A stretch of DNA of 64,000 nucleotides from Diplonema japonicum (GCA_964019335.1 OZ025712.1:382705-446704), one strand, 5' to 3'. Counted from the first letter of the stretch, positions 7,936-18,745 are shown. Translations and numbers: made by a program. The notes: generated by a model not told the origin, from the sequence alone.

Positions 7936-10316
7936 TTATACCTTAATAGCTTCCAAGTGGGCTGGGAAGAACTGGGTACGTAAACGTCTCCTCTCAATGA
8001 GTTCTTCCCTTCTAAGGTCAGCGTAGTCGGCCCTTTGCCTGAGGTCAAGGATGACAGTGTCTTTGTAAGGCCTGCCATGGTGGGACACAGATGGGGGGGG
8101 CAAGCTCTGCAACAGCGTCTCTTCTTGTTGCCCAAGGTGCACATCGTGGTGCCCCGCCAACACCAGCGAAGGAGACGGCACTGTGTCAGAAGAGCAAGAG
8201 CTTTCACTGTCAGTGTCATCGTCCCCTTGCAACTTCATGCCCAACCTCTTTCGTCCCTCAGCAGAGAAGGGAATGGCGTCTGCCTCAGTCACGGCAAGCC
8301 AGGGGTGGTCAATCGCTTTGATCGCTGGCGTGCGATGGTTTGGGTTCAGCTCCAACATCGGCAGCAGGAACGAAACAAGACCTTCCGCCTGTTTTTTTTT
8401 TTTTTTTTTTTTTTTTTTTTCTTTCTCTTTTTAATAAGTACCTGCTCGGGTGTGGCCTTGTGCTTCGACACGATGGACTCCTTCAGGTCGACCACCTCCA
8501 CCTCACCGTACTTGAACATCCCTGTTTCCTCATCGAAGTACTCTGTGCAGTGCCACCCTGATCCCTTCGACAAGCTCTCCGGGAACATCCCAAGCGTCTC
8601 CATAAACAGTGCAACATGAACGCCATCCTGCGGGCAAGAGCTCTCAATAGCCTTCGGGTTGAAAAGGAAGCACCCTGTCAACAGCTCGTAGCACGTGCAG
8701 GCCACCGACCACACATCGATCGCCACGTCGGCGGAATACCCCAGGACGACCTCAGGGGCACGGTACTCCAAGGTTTGCATTTTGTGGACAGACTTGTCGT
8801 TCTCGACCCACTTTGAACTACCAAAGTCCGACACCTTGCAGGAGTACGTCCTGTCCATGAACTCTGCCAGGCTCATGTCTTCAGGTTTTTCTAAAGTCCC
8901 GCTGAGCAGCTTCTCCACATAGGCTGGATCGCAGTCCCCGTTCATGTCCATTGTTTGAATCAAGACGTTCTCAGGTTTGATATCAGCGTGCGCCAGCCCT
9001 ATGGAGTGCAGGAAGGCCAGTCCTTGAAGCATGTGTTTCACAAGAGTCTTTGTGATGCATGGGGCGACACCTGCGAAGTCGTGCGCTGTGATAAGTTTCA
9101 AGATGTCGGGACCCACGACCTCGATGGCCATTGTGGGGTGCAGGCCGTGCGGGCCTGTGATGTCGAAGTACTCCTCAAGCTTCACCAGCCTCTTAGCGCA
9201 CCCCTTGAGGATCTCGCACTCGCACTCATCATAGAACTGGTTGGTCTTCTGCAGGACCTGCACTTCGAGTTCAGACATCTCGTGCAAGGACTCTGCACCC
9301 TTTCCGATCTTCAGTGCGACGGATCGCTGGCCCAGCTTGTCCTTGGCAAGCCACACGGTGGAGAAGTTCCCCCAACCAAGCTTCCTTGTGACGACCCATC
9401 TATCGTTGTAGACGTCGCCCTCGCTGACTCTGTGGTAGCCCCCGAAACAGTAATCCGCTTCGTTCTCGTCATCCACGGCGTTGAAGGTGCTGTCCTCAGG
9501 CCGCTGCTTGGCCATCTCCTCGTAGTGCTTCGTCAGACGGTACTCGTTGATGTTGTAGAGCAGTGCCACGTCGTCTTTTGTGAGACCGACATCAGGGTCC
9601 GCACCGACCACCTCGCACACGTCGTTGTAGCTGTCAAGCCAGCCGATGGTGTCTATCCATGTGAGGCAGGCCTCTTCGTTCCACACTCCATGGTCCATCA
9701 CATCGTAGCCTTTGAAGATGATGTCAAGCATGGTTTCGAGCTTGTGGATCTCCGCTTCTGGGGGGATCCCGATGTCGGGATCAACTTCCCCGTTTACAGT
9801 GACTTGTCTGTAGTGTTGTTGTAAGGAGTTCGAGGTGGTGTACCAACCTTGCAGGGCCTTGATGTCAAGGCCGAGGTTGGGGTCGGTGTGGGTGTTGCTG
9901 CAGGTTCGCTCCCAACCGCTGATGTCGAAGGCAGAGTCCTCCATGCACACACGCATCCATTGGTTCGCTTCTGTCATGTCCCAGTGGCCGTCGGCATTCA
10001 TATCGAACGTTTGGAAGATTGTTGTTATCATTCTGATGCTGTCCTCGCCTAGTTCTGTAGGGGACACTGGTGGGGGGATATCTTCTTCGCTTGACATTTC
10101 GACATCCATGTCAATGTCCATGTCGTTGGCGCTCTCGTGCACGTCCTGCACGAACACTGCTACTGAAGCATTGACATACGATCTGGCAGCACATTCGATG
10201 ATGTTGAGATGAGTCGGGAAGAACGCGTTTCTTATCTTCCTCCTTTCTTCCAGCTCCATGAGTTGCGCTTCAGCCCGCCCTGTCCTCTCCTCCAAAGTTA
10301 CGCTCACCAAGAGCAT
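7936..10316 (-). CDS. EF-hand containing SRPK-like protein kinase, two exons
   Basis: Exons 10316-8442 and 8388-7936, joined across a 53-nt intron (8389-8441) that starts GTACTT and ends in a pure A-run plus CAG; the junction is phase 0 (TPEQ then AEGL). Product about 775 residues. Residues 105-116 form a canonical EF-hand loop (DMNADGHWDMTE), with a degenerate second one about 100 residues later. The kinase domain begins near 305: GWGNFSTVW glycine loop (314-322), Lys336, catalytic loop HADIKPENVL (Asp445), DFG (497-499), APE (520-522). The long insert between catalytic loop and DFG and the GDVYNDRWVVTRKLGWGNFSTVW signature point to the SR-protein kinase family, which phosphorylates splicing factors. 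The family usually has DLG, not DFG. The region 10317-10439 looks like a 5' intron or leader, so the first ATG of the clean frame was used. Near-repeats ELEERRKIRNAFFPTHL and ELIERRRLRTQFFPAHL lie at the two ends of the protein. Confidence 0.88.
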
Positions 10317-11149
10317 CTTTGGCGAACGGGCCCTCCCCACCCCCTCTCCCTGTGAGGTTTTGATTTCGACAATTTGTTCAAAAAATATTTTAAAAAAAGT
10401 TTTTTTTTTTTTCATCGATACACAAAGAACCTCAACCAAAAAAGAAGGGGATGGGACGGGAGGAGGTTGGGGGGAGTTGGGGAAGGAGTTCGTAGCATTT
10501 TCTTCTTTTTTTTCTTCTTTCTTCTCTCCATTTTATTTATATTTTCTTTTTGTTGTTAAAGGTTCTTCCTTGCTTCTTTAAGAAGAGTCATTTCTTTTTT
10601 TTTTTGTCATTTTCTAGCGGTCTCATGGTCTTTTCGAGAAAAGGTCTTTTCAGTGGGGTGGCCATAGGAAGGCGGGAATGAGGAAGCAAGCATTTTCGCA
10701 CTTACAGTGATTTCTTTTATTTATTTTAGAGTACTTCTGAATCACTGAAACAACAAGAAAGGGGTGGCAAAAAGGATTTTTATATTTTCGCACATTTTTT
10801 TTTTCTTATCTTGTTTTTTTTTTTTATATTTATCCTCAGAACGTGACGACACACTTTTTTTCAAAAAAGAAAAAAAGAGGGGGTGGAAGGGGGGGAAGGC
10901 TGGCAACGTGCCCTTTACAGAAGAGACCACCAACCCTTGTTCAAACACCATGAGCTAGAAAGGGGAGGAGTAACACGGTACGTTCTTTTTCTTTTTCTTC
11001 TTCTTATCGTTCAACCCCCTCCCCTTCTGGAGAGGGAGAAAGAACCTGATTGAAAATTGAAAAAGAAAGAACAAACAGAGGAGGGAGGAGGAGAAGAAAA
11101 AAAAAAAGAAATGTGGGGAAGAGAAATGAGCACAGTATTTTCTGATAGG

Positions 11150-11184
<35 letters not shown>

Positions 11185-11229
11185 ACTACAAAAAAAAACT
11201 ACTCCTAATCAATTCTATATAAAACACTT
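10317..11229. other. Intergenic, possible 5' intron of the kinase gene
   Basis: On the minus strand GTATCGATG follows a short open frame near 10421 and a CACAG lies near 10350, separated by an A-run and AT-rich DNA; this would be a 72-nt intron of the type seen elsewhere here. The remainder to 11229 is AT-rich with homopolymers, including a 29-A run near 11152-11182. No other gene is seen. Confidence 0.4.
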
Positions 11230-14200
11230 TCAATCATTGACAGGTGAAGAAGGTGTGGGGCTCTCTGTTCCCTGGGACATGGTGGAGAAAAAGTCGAGTT
11301 CCTTTCCATCAATTGCAGCTACACGAGCTTGGACCCAGCCAGGGAGACCAGGAGCAGGACCGCTGCCATGCCTCGACTCCCTCATCGATCTGATTGACTT
11401 GAGACGGGGTATAGGGAGGTCATCGGGAACGTTCAATAAATCGCCTGGCTTGCCCGAGAAAGTCGATCGTCTTCTATTCCTGACCACCATCCATAGGTCA
11501 GAAGCACGTGATGTGACAGTACGCAGTAAACCCATGGAGGAGCACCACCCGTCTTCACGCACGCCGTTCAAAAATGTTTTAAGATCTTCCCGCTCCTCCT
11601 CCCCCGCGCACCCCATCAGTCCCTCACAAACCATTGTAATGTGCAGTCCACACCCGAACTGATTTGTGTGGTCCTCCTTTACATCTGTTATCTTGAACGT
11701 CATCAATGGCCCTAGCAGGACTTCCTCCTCCTCGGGGTACTGTGACAGTGGTGCCAGTCTCGCTCCTGCGGTCGCGCCTTCTAGTTCGAATAATATGGTC
11801 CCGGGTTTTGTGTCTGTTGGCCTATTTGTCGTGTTCTGTCCATGACCGTGCATGTACGCCGTCGACTGTGCCTTGTCCAGTGAGCAGGATGATAGTGCAG
11901 GCCATGTCAGCAGAGTGTTCTCTGACATTAGTCTGTGATTGGTAACTACTTCAGAAGGCAGCCCTCCTGCACCCAGCCCCCTGTACAGTTTGATGTTCAG
12001 AAACTCCTCGGTGTCAGGAAGCACAATGGCAGAGACAGTCATCAACCATTTAATCCATTTCCTCAAAACGGCTTCGCTCCATGCCCCGCAGCTCCCTCCG
12101 GGACCCTGGTCGCGCAGAGCGGCGCATACGGGTCCGAACAAACTGCCGTTTCTTTTTGCGGGGTTTTCTAAATGTTGAGACCAGTCCCAGTCACTATGAT
12201 TTTTTTCGTAGTCGTTCACAAGAAGCTTCCCGGCCACGTCAGAGTCGGAGTCAGGGGGCATCGGGACGTCGGTCCACCCAAGATCCCTGTCGATGTCCAT
12301 GGGCTTCTGCGTGTACTGCCTGAGCACTAGAACCTCAACTGCAGACGCGTTGATGTACTCGCCCTTGTCGAGCACGGACTTTGCGATCTTTGAAAGAGTT
12401 TTCCTCTTTTGCAGTCTTGTCTTCACGTGAGGAGGGTAACGCAGATTTTGGACCAGTTCCATCACAACGTCGCCGGCTTTCGATGAGTACCACGACAGGA
12501 GCTTGGCCATCAGCAACTTGGTGCCGTCGAGTGCCTTGTTCTCCTTGCTGACCTCGACGTTGCCCATCGTCTTCTTCAACTTCTTCTTGATCTCCGTAAT
12601 GTTTTCTACAACGTTGTCTTTGATGGAGCACTCGAAGTCACCCTCACTCCCAATCTTCGCTGTCACGTTCGCCTCGTCAATGTTGGCCGCTCTTGCCACC
12701 GTGATCGCTGCTTCTTCTGCCGTCGCCACATCAACTGTGGGCGCGAACCTGACAGCATAATTGTTCTGGTTATGGCGCACTGCCGTGTAAGCCGTGGTAG
12801 CTTGGAGCGTCTTGGCATCGGGTAGCCCTTTGAAGTAAATAGATTCGGGAGCCAGAAGTTCTTGATCGCTGTCATCAGACTCTTCGTCCGTCTCTTCATC
12901 TTCTTCGTCTTCCTCTTCTTCTTCATCTTCATACTCCTCCCCGTATGACGATGTTTCATCACTCCACAGACATTCCTGCAGCTTCACGTGCTCCTCCAAC
13001 ATTGCCAGTGTCATCGCTGTTAGTCTCTCGGGAGAAAAGTTCACGCCATCTTCTGTGTAGCCTATCCCTGGCGACGGGGCGATCCCGGTTTTCACTTCGT
13101 TTAACAGCTTCATTGCTAACATATCAGTGCCCAGATGCTCGGTTACTTGTTCAAGTGCTTCTGCAGCTTCTTTGTTTTTGCCTGCTTTGAGGGCGCTTCT
13201 GACAGCCGCAATGGTTCCTGCAAGCGGAGATATTCGCGACTCGTTGCTGAGTCCCGAGGCAACACTGTGATTGCGCCCTCTTGGCCTGCTGTTGTACGAT
13301 GAAAAAGCCGGTGATAGAACCGGTGACAATAGGTTGTGCTCGGGAGGGGTTTTGCTGGGTTGGTATGGTGGAAGGGGAGGTCTCTTGGGGAACATCATAG
13401 GTGATGCGATACCAGATGGGGTGGATGGTGTACGGGCTCGTGGCGAAGCAGGGACACCAGGGTTCGGGACTTGGATAGTAAGGCAGTCGGGGTCATGAAT
13501 GGGACGGGGAGAGCCCAAAGGAGAGTTGCATTCGGCATCCAGTGTTTTCTTCGTCAGCCGTCTTTCAAGGATGGACATGTCATCGGTGCTGCTGGGGGCA
13601 GACTCTTCCGTCGGCGATGATGTCTCTCGGCTCTTCATACCCAACAGACTTGTCGTATCGCCTCCGTGCCGTGTCGTCGACGAGAGGTTCGACAACGTGC
13701 CTGAGACACTCGACTCACGGCCTTCTTCTTCCTCTTCTACTTCTTCACATTCTTCTTCCTCTTCGGTGTTTTTTATCGAGTGATTATTTTCATCACTCTG
13801 TGTGCTACTCATGCTTTTCCTCTCGCAAGTCAGGCTGTTTGTTTCGTCGAGAAGATCGTTACTCGTGTCTTTGAACCTGTTGTCCTCTACTTCACTGCTG
13901 CATGTCGACCTGCTCTCGAGTTCTGCAGCCTCCTTGCTCGCCTCAGTTTCAAATAAATTCTGCGTCTCCTCTTTAAATTCGGTTGTGAGTAGCTCGATTT
14001 CTTCGTTGTAGATCAGTTCGAAGTCTTCTCGCTCCTCCGTCTCCATGTCCGTCACGTCAATGAGCTTCCGTGTGTTGTGTTCCCGGAAGAGGATAAGGTC
14101 AAAGGCCGACTGTTGCTTGCCACAGATAACAGCAAGCGAGTTGTCGTAGTTGCATAGCACGCGCAGCATCGATGTATTAGTACTGTATGAAGTTTCGAGT

Positions 14201-15318
14201 TGCGATCTGTATGTACTTTCTTGCGACATTAACCTTTTCAGCTCGTTCGCATAGCGTGCTTCTCTTTCTTGTTTGTCGTTTTCCTTCGCAGTAAGCTCTT
14301 CGAACACTTGTTTATGATCTGCCACGAGATTTTTTCGACCTCTGCTTTCCAGCTTCTGCTGCGTGGTGCGTTCTCGTACTTCTTGTGTCTGAACACTTTC
14401 AAGTTTGCCGTTCAGCCTCTCCAATCTGCGTCGCTCCCACGCAGCGACTTCGTTGGCTCTTTGCGTTATCATGTGCAGCTCATGCCCTTCGCTCTCTACT
14501 CGTGCACGCTGCATTCGAGACTCCATCTGATCCAATTTACGCCTCTCTCTTTCTTCGATTTTCACCAGCTCTATCAGCTGCTTACCGATCTTCTTCTTCT
14601 TCTCGTCATAAAGAAATTTTTGCCTTTTGTCTTCACGTTCTCTGCTTTTTTCTCTTTCAAGCTCCCGTTCCTTTGTCCTTTCCGCACGTCTTGCTTCCCG
14701 TCGCTTCTCCCGTTCGACAAGGTAAGTTTCCCTCGTGGAGTGACCGTTTTCCTCGCGAGAGACAGGGACAGGCAGGGACACTTGCACAACAGAGGTTTTA
14801 AGATACTGCAGGATAGTGTCTTCTGTTTCAAGAACAGACACACACGGAGTACAGCTTTCTGACGGAGGTTCTTGAACAGGGTTGAGCGTGTCAGGCTTCA
14901 AGCGGGGTGGAGAGATACGTGGACGGGAGAAGGTGGAAATGCCTCTCGGTGAGAGGGGTTGGCTCTCAGGGGACAGGAGAACACGCTTCGTGGGAGCAGG
15001 TCCAAGGCTGGGTACGTGAGGGACAGGAAGGAGCATCGGGGGGGCGGGACGAGGGGAACGTGATATCGGTAGTCTCGATTTCGGCGACAGAGGAGAAGGC
15101 AAAGGGACTGGTGACTTGTATGTCTTCCTCAGGATACTACAAGGCGAAGCACCAACAGGTGCAGAAGCATAAACATGGACTGGAATAGATGCAGGCCTAT
15201 CCCTTCTCACCGTAGTCTCACATCTCTTTTCGACTCTCGCGGGGTTCATGTCATCATTCACAGCACTCAGTGGCACAGGACTTGCATATTTATGCAGGTG
15301 CTGGGCATTATCTTGCAT
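11230..15318 (-). CDS. Large coiled-coil protein with C-terminal ADP-ribosyltransferase-like domain
   Basis: A 1362-residue single-exon protein from the ATG at 15318. Residues 1-190 are Pro/Ser-rich and probably disordered. About 205-375 is a highly charged coiled coil (REKRREARRAERTKERELER and onward). Two acidic tracts follow (EEEEECEEVEEEEEGRE and EDEEEEEDEEDEETDEE), flanking a Ser/Pro region and a short helical segment. Residues about 1000-1210 resemble the arginine-type mono-ADP-ribosyltransferase fold by its three ordered signatures: KLYRGLGAGG (Arg1113), TWPALSSCS (Ser-x-Ser strand, 1138-1146) and YPEEEEVLLGP (the E-x-E turn, Glu1196-1199), with the latter resembling the typical P-E-E-x-E-V-L-L. 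If active it would transfer ADP-ribose from NAD to a cellular protein. The domain call is from motif order alone; alternative: an inactive scaffold. Confidence 0.8.
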   Translation of the reverse strand: MQDNAQHLHKYASPVPLSAVNDDMNPARVEKRCETTVRRDRPASIPVHVYASAPVGASPCSILRKTYKSPVPLPSPLSPKSRLPISRSPRPAPPMLLPVPHVPSLGPAPTKRVLLSPESQPLSPRGISTFSRPRISPPRLKPDTLNPVQEPPSESCTPCVSVLETEDTILQYLKTSVVQVSLPVPVSREENGHSTRETYLVEREKRREARRAERTKERELEREKSREREDKRQKFLYDEKKKKIGKQLIELVKIEERERRKLDQMESRMQRARVESEGHELHMITQRANEVAAWERRRLERLNGKLESVQTQEVRERTTQQKLESRGRKNLVADHKQVFEELTAKENDKQEREARYANELKRLMSQESTYRSQLETSYSTNTSMLRVLCNYDNSLAVICGKQQSAFDLILFREHNTRKLIDVTDMETEEREDFELIYNEEIELLTTEFKEETQNLFETEASKEAAELESRSTCSSEVEDNRFKDTSNDLLDETNSLTCERKSMSSTQSDENNHSIKNTEEEEECEEVEEEEEGRESSVSGTLSNLSSTTRHGGDTTSLLGMKSRETSSPTEESAPSSTDDMSILERRLTKKTLDAECNSPLGSPRPIHDPDCLTIQVPNPGVPASPRARTPSTPSGIASPMMFPKRPPLPPYQPSKTPPEHNLLSPVLSPAFSSYNSRPRGRNHSVASGLSNESRISPLAGTIAAVRSALKAGKNKEAAEALEQVTEHLGTDMLAMKLLNEVKTGIAPSPGIGYTEDGVNFSPERLTAMTLAMLEEHVKLQECLWSDETSSYGEEYEDEEEEEDEEDEETDEESDDSDQELLAPESIYFKGLPDAKTLQATTAYTAVRHNQNNYAVRFAPTVDVATAEEAAITVARAANIDEANVTAKIGSEGDFECSIKDNVVENITEIKKKLKKTMGNVEVSKENKALDGTKLLMAKLLSWYSSKAGDVVMELVQNLRYPPHVKTRLQKRKTLSKIAKSVLDKGEYINASAVEVLVLRQYTQKPMDIDRDLGWTDVPMPPDSDSDVAGKLLVNDYEKNHSDWDWSQHLENPAKRNGSLFGPVCAALRDQGPGGSCGAWSEAVLRKWIKWLMTVSAIVLPDTEEFLNIKLYRGLGAGGLPSEVVTNHRLMSENTLLTWPALSSCSLDKAQSTAYMHGHGQNTTNRPTDTKPGTILFELEGATAGARLAPLSQYPEEEEVLLGPLMTFKITDVKEDHTNQFGCGLHITMVCEGLMGCAGEEEREDLKTFLNGVREDGWCSSMGLLRTVTSRASDLWMVVRNRRRSTFSGKPGDLLNVPDDLPIPRLKSIRSMRESRHGSGPAPGLPGWVQARVAAIDGKELDFFSTMSQGTESPTPSSPVND

Positions 15319-17015
15319 TAATTACTGTAATCTAGAATTCGCATCACCTGTTGAGTTCGGTCATGTTATCTGTGTGTATTTCCTGTTAAGTTAGATTTTA
15401 TGGAGATATCAAATCTACCATCAAATACGAACGTTGGGATCGAGCCACCCAGTCACGCAGAAGAACAGAGGACTCTTAATTATTTGGGCTTGATTCTGCC
15501 TCTGTGTTCTGTGTATGGTGTTGAGAAGCAGCACAAATGAGGTCAACTTCCAAGGTGCTGGGCAGGCAAGGGATTAAAGTAAATTAAACCCGCGGATCTG
15601 TCATCTTCCTCAATGACGATTTGGGGTAATAGTCGGTTCCTTTATCACAACACCAGATGCAAACTTGGGGGTTGGGGTACACATAAAAAAAAAGAACAAC
15701 AACATGGTGTGAAGTATCCTGCGCTGTCCTCCTCGTGGTGGCCCCTGGGACCGCAGGCCAGGGAGGGCTGTGGTGCGAAAGCGCGAAGGCGTGTCGGGGA
15801 GGGTGCTGGAGCGAAGTCGGCCTGTTTGGCACAAGCCGCTATCGGGGCACCGGTAGCGGGGGTGTAAGACCACTCAGACTCGGTCTGAGCAAAAGGCATT
15901 CTCTCCCATCGCGCGGCGTGTGCGTGGTTGCGTGCGGCGGTGACACCCACCGTTCCTGTTCATTCCACCAGCGTCGAGAGGCTGAGACCGATCTCGCGCA
16001 CAGTGGAGGCCACAGGTTGTTCCCGGCGCCCTTGTAGCGTTGTCAGTCCTGCCCCAACTGAAAGGCCAGTCAGGACACAGGCTAACTGGGTACAGGTACT
16101 CGGACAACGGTGGGGTGAACAGGAGCGGTGGGTTGTGGCTGGTGTCGCTGGTGAGTGGCGTACGGTATGTTTGTGCTGGTTCCGCTGTGTCGTGGTGTGA
16201 TGCGTGCGGCGGCGTCGCCCAGTGTTCCAGCGTACCCCATCCGAGAGACGTGAGGCTGAGACCGGTCTCGCGCGAAGTGGAGGCCACAGTGTTGATCCCG
16301 GCGCCCTTCAGGCAATGACCGCCCTGTCGCAACTGGAAGGCCAGACAGATCGGTAGCCGAACTGGGTACAGACAAACGGATCGACGGTGGGGTGCACGGG
16401 GACACTGGAAGAGAACTGGTTGCGGTGGAGGTGCTCTAGTCTGTCTGTGTGGCGTGTGCTGCTGGGTGCGAGGCGTGCTGTGCCGGGCCGGCAAGAAGTA
16501 GAAGTAGATTTAAACTTTTTTAGTAATAGTACTCTCATCCCCCATGTCTTCCCTTTTTTTGCCCTGTCGTGCACCCCAACTTCTTTCTTCCTCTCTGGTT
16601 ATGTTTTCTTTACATTTTTATTTTCCAAAGGCTCCACAGCCCAACAAAACCGGCTGAAGGGGATGCCTCCGTGCCGGTGTGCCTACGAGCACTGACGAGG
16701 TACCCCACCCCTTGAAATCCCGGAGGTTCGGCCAAAGGGTGCTGTTGTGCGATGCGGGCTGGTGAGATGCCGAGGGACGTTGAAGGTGGGCACAGTTGCG
16801 AACGCTGGGAGCCCCCGGGCCTGCCCACCTCCCGCCTCGGTACGTATGGATAGTTGTGGGAGGGTTTTCTTTAAACTTTTACAAAAAATTTGTCAACCCC
16901 TCTTGTTCCCCCTTTCACTTGCAGGAGGCCCTTCAGGCCTCCTGCCCTATCCCTCCCCCAGCCTTTGGCTTCGCACGACAGTGGTACATTTATTATTATT
17001 ATGCAAACTTGCAGA
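15319..17015. repeat. Gene-free region with a degenerate ~270-bp tandem repeat and a hairpin
   Basis: A GC-richer spacer without a recognisable gene. Two diverged copies of a ~270-bp unit lie at about 15925-16195 and 16196-16470; shared blocks include GTGCGGCGGxGxC, GAGGCTGAGACCG, AGTGGAGGCCACAG, CCCGGCGCCCTT and AACTGGGTACAG. A perfect 10-bp stem with a 5-nt loop lies at 16921-16945. Several overlapping open frames on both strands reflect low stop density rather than genes. Confidence 0.6.
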
Positions 17016-17088
17016 TCCCCCTTGGCGCAGTCGGTAGCGCGTCAGGCTGTTAACCTGCAGGTCGTTGGTTCGAACCCAACAGGGGGAG
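17016..17088 (+). tRNA. tRNA-Asn (GTT)
   Basis: 73-nt cloverleaf. The acceptor stem pairs TCCCCCT with AGGGGGA, then discriminator G. The anticodon loop is CTGTTAA (anticodon GTT), and the T arm carries GGTTCGAACCC, the internal B box. No intron. Confidence 0.95.
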
Positions 17089-17134
17089 TTTTGTAGAATA
17101 CAACTAACTGGATGAAAATGACGTCGGGGAAAAT

Positions 17135-17205
17135 TGACCCTAGACGGAATCGAACCGCCGTTATTGGATTTGGAATCCAAAGTGCTACCGCTACACCATA
17201 GGGCC
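17135..17205 (-). tRNA. tRNA-Trp (CCA)
   Basis: Minus-strand cloverleaf of 71 nt. Acceptor stem GGCCCTA with TAGGGTC (one G-U pair), discriminator A. Anticodon stem TTGGA/TCCAA closes the loop TTCCAAA, giving anticodon CCA. T arm contains GGTTCGATTCC. It lies 46 bp from tRNA-Asn on the opposite strand. Confidence 0.92.
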
Positions 17206-17981
17206 ACATGTTTTTCGTATGCGATAAAAAACACGGCTGCTGTCGGTTTCCCACAGTTACTTAACGGAAGCTCAGTAAGAAGAATTTCAAGAATGAATAA
17301 CTAGTACAAAGTTTGGGCTTTAGAGCTAAAATTGCCACATTTAATCTTCATCATCTTCGTTGTCATCATCAGCAGCCTTTACCATCTCAGACTCGTAAAC
17401 GGTCATGATTCTGTGGTGGTGCTAAATTGTATTGTTTTTCGCCATACATCATCAGCCAGGCGGTGCAGAAAAAAGTTGTCCCAGCAACAACAAAGATGCT
17501 ATCTATGTGTGTTTGAATATTGTTTATATATCATACTAATGGCTGAACTTGCTCCTCGTACTTTGGATGACTCCTTTAAAATCACCTGAACATGCTCTCC
17601 TGGAGAGAGCGCTTCTTCCATACATGTTACCTTCCCAGTCTTACACCTGCTCCCCAAACCCTTCCTAGCTAAACACACTCGTAAGGCCCGATTCATTTTC
17701 TTTTCGTCGTTGTTGTGTATCCCTTCGGCAACTTGGAACTCACGGAAAAGGAAATTAGCAGGGATGATAACAAAAAAAAAAAACGAAAAAAAAAAGGTGG
17801 GCCGAGGGGGGGAAATACACTCCGTTGGAAAAAAATGAAATGAAAAAAAAAAAAGCCAAAAGAAAAACATAAAAGGGGTGCACCCAAAAAAAAGAAGGGA
17901 GGGGAGGGGTTGGAGAAAAATGAAATCCCGGGGTGAATAAAAAAGGGGCTCTTCTTATCTTATTTTCGGGCAGGGGGGATA
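17206..17981. other. Intergenic, doubtful small frame
   Basis: AT-rich, with purine runs near 17770-17930. On the minus strand an ATG near 17696 opens a 65-residue frame (MNRALRVCLARKGLGSRCKT onward) ending at 17499. It has no recognisable domain and I do not call it. Confidence 0.35.
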
Positions 17982-18113
17982 ATGGCAAAGGCTGACTTGG
18001 ATGACGGGCGTTTCTACAGTGTGCTGAGCTCCATTTTGCTGCCGTGGGTCACGTTGGCGGTTTTCTGTGTAAGTTTCTTTTATTTCATTGTACACATACA
18101 GCATCAAGGGTAG
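17982..18113 (+). CDS. Possible 43-residue single-pass membrane protein
   Basis: The frame from the ATG at 17982 to TAG 18111-18113 encodes a polar N-terminus (MAKADLDDGRFYSV), one strong membrane segment (LLPWVTLAVFCVSFFYFIVH) and a short tail. A candidate 33-nt intron (GTAAGT to ACATACAG) lies inside the membrane segment and keeps frame, so the true product may be shorter. The gene overlaps the 3' end of the convergent gene at 18085-18606 by 29 bp and would be one of very few plus-strand genes in the first 47 kb. Small ER or mitochondrial subunits look like this; no family recognised. Confidence 0.4.
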   Translation: MAKADLDDGRFYSVLSSILLPWVTLAVFCVSFFYFIVHIQHQG

Positions 18114-18606
18114 CGAGGATTGGGTTTTCGTGAAGGCTACCGTCCTCGATCTTCGAGGCAAGCTCACCGAAGGCAGTCTTGTCCTTCAGGTTCAGGTATG
18201 CAGACCACCTCGCGCATTCGTTGTAGTGGGACATGCAGGAAAGCGTAAGGAACGCAGGACCCATGCACCAGAACTGGCGGTACAGACCAGTCGCCTGCGG
18301 CCTGAACCCGTTCATCCCCAAAACAATGTTCTGGCAAGCATCCTTGGCCATCCTCCAGGGAGGAATCACAAGTGAGTCAGGGGGTCCGAACATTCTCTTG
18401 ACCTGCCCAGTAGGAGCGCTGAACACGAAGCAAGATAACCACACGCCAAAGGTCGCCATGTAGGTAGTGGACCTAGCGTTCTGTGCAGCAACCTCGATTT
18501 CCCAGTCTTCTCTCGTCTGAAACCTCTTCTGTTTCGCCATCAACTCGTCCATAACGGCGAGCTTAAGCTCAGGCTTTTGGGTGAAAAACATGCTCCACAC
18601 ACTCAT
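18085..18606 (-). CDS. Hypothetical protein with hydrophobic segments
   Basis: 173 residues from the ATG at 18606. A polar, helical N-terminus (KLAVMDELMAKQKRFQTRED) is followed by a probable membrane segment (TYMATFGVWLSCFVFSAPTG) and a second hydrophobic stretch (QFWCMGPAFLTLSCM). No signal peptide is obvious. The composition and steady third-position GC look like a real gene, but the family is not recognised. A mitochondrial inner-membrane location is possible. Confidence 0.65.
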   Translation of the reverse strand: MSVWSMFFTQKPELKLAVMDELMAKQKRFQTREDWEIEVAAQNARSTTYMATFGVWLSCFVFSAPTGQVKRMFGPPDSLVIPPWRMAKDACQNIVLGMNGFRPQATGLYRQFWCMGPAFLTLSCMSHYNECARWSAYLNLKDKTAFGELASKIEDGSLHENPILATLDAVCVQ

Positions 18607-18679
18607 TTTAGATGGTTTTCCTACCTCCTGTGTTTTTTGAGGATATTGAGGATCAACAACTTGGGATTGGAAAAAAAAA

Positions 18680-18696
18680 TGCCACCACCTGGGATT

Positions 18697-18745
<49 letters not shown>

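Noticed and set aside
15430-15500. tRNA-like T arm (GGGATCGAGCCA)
   Set aside because: No anticodon arm or acceptor stem could be built on either strand.
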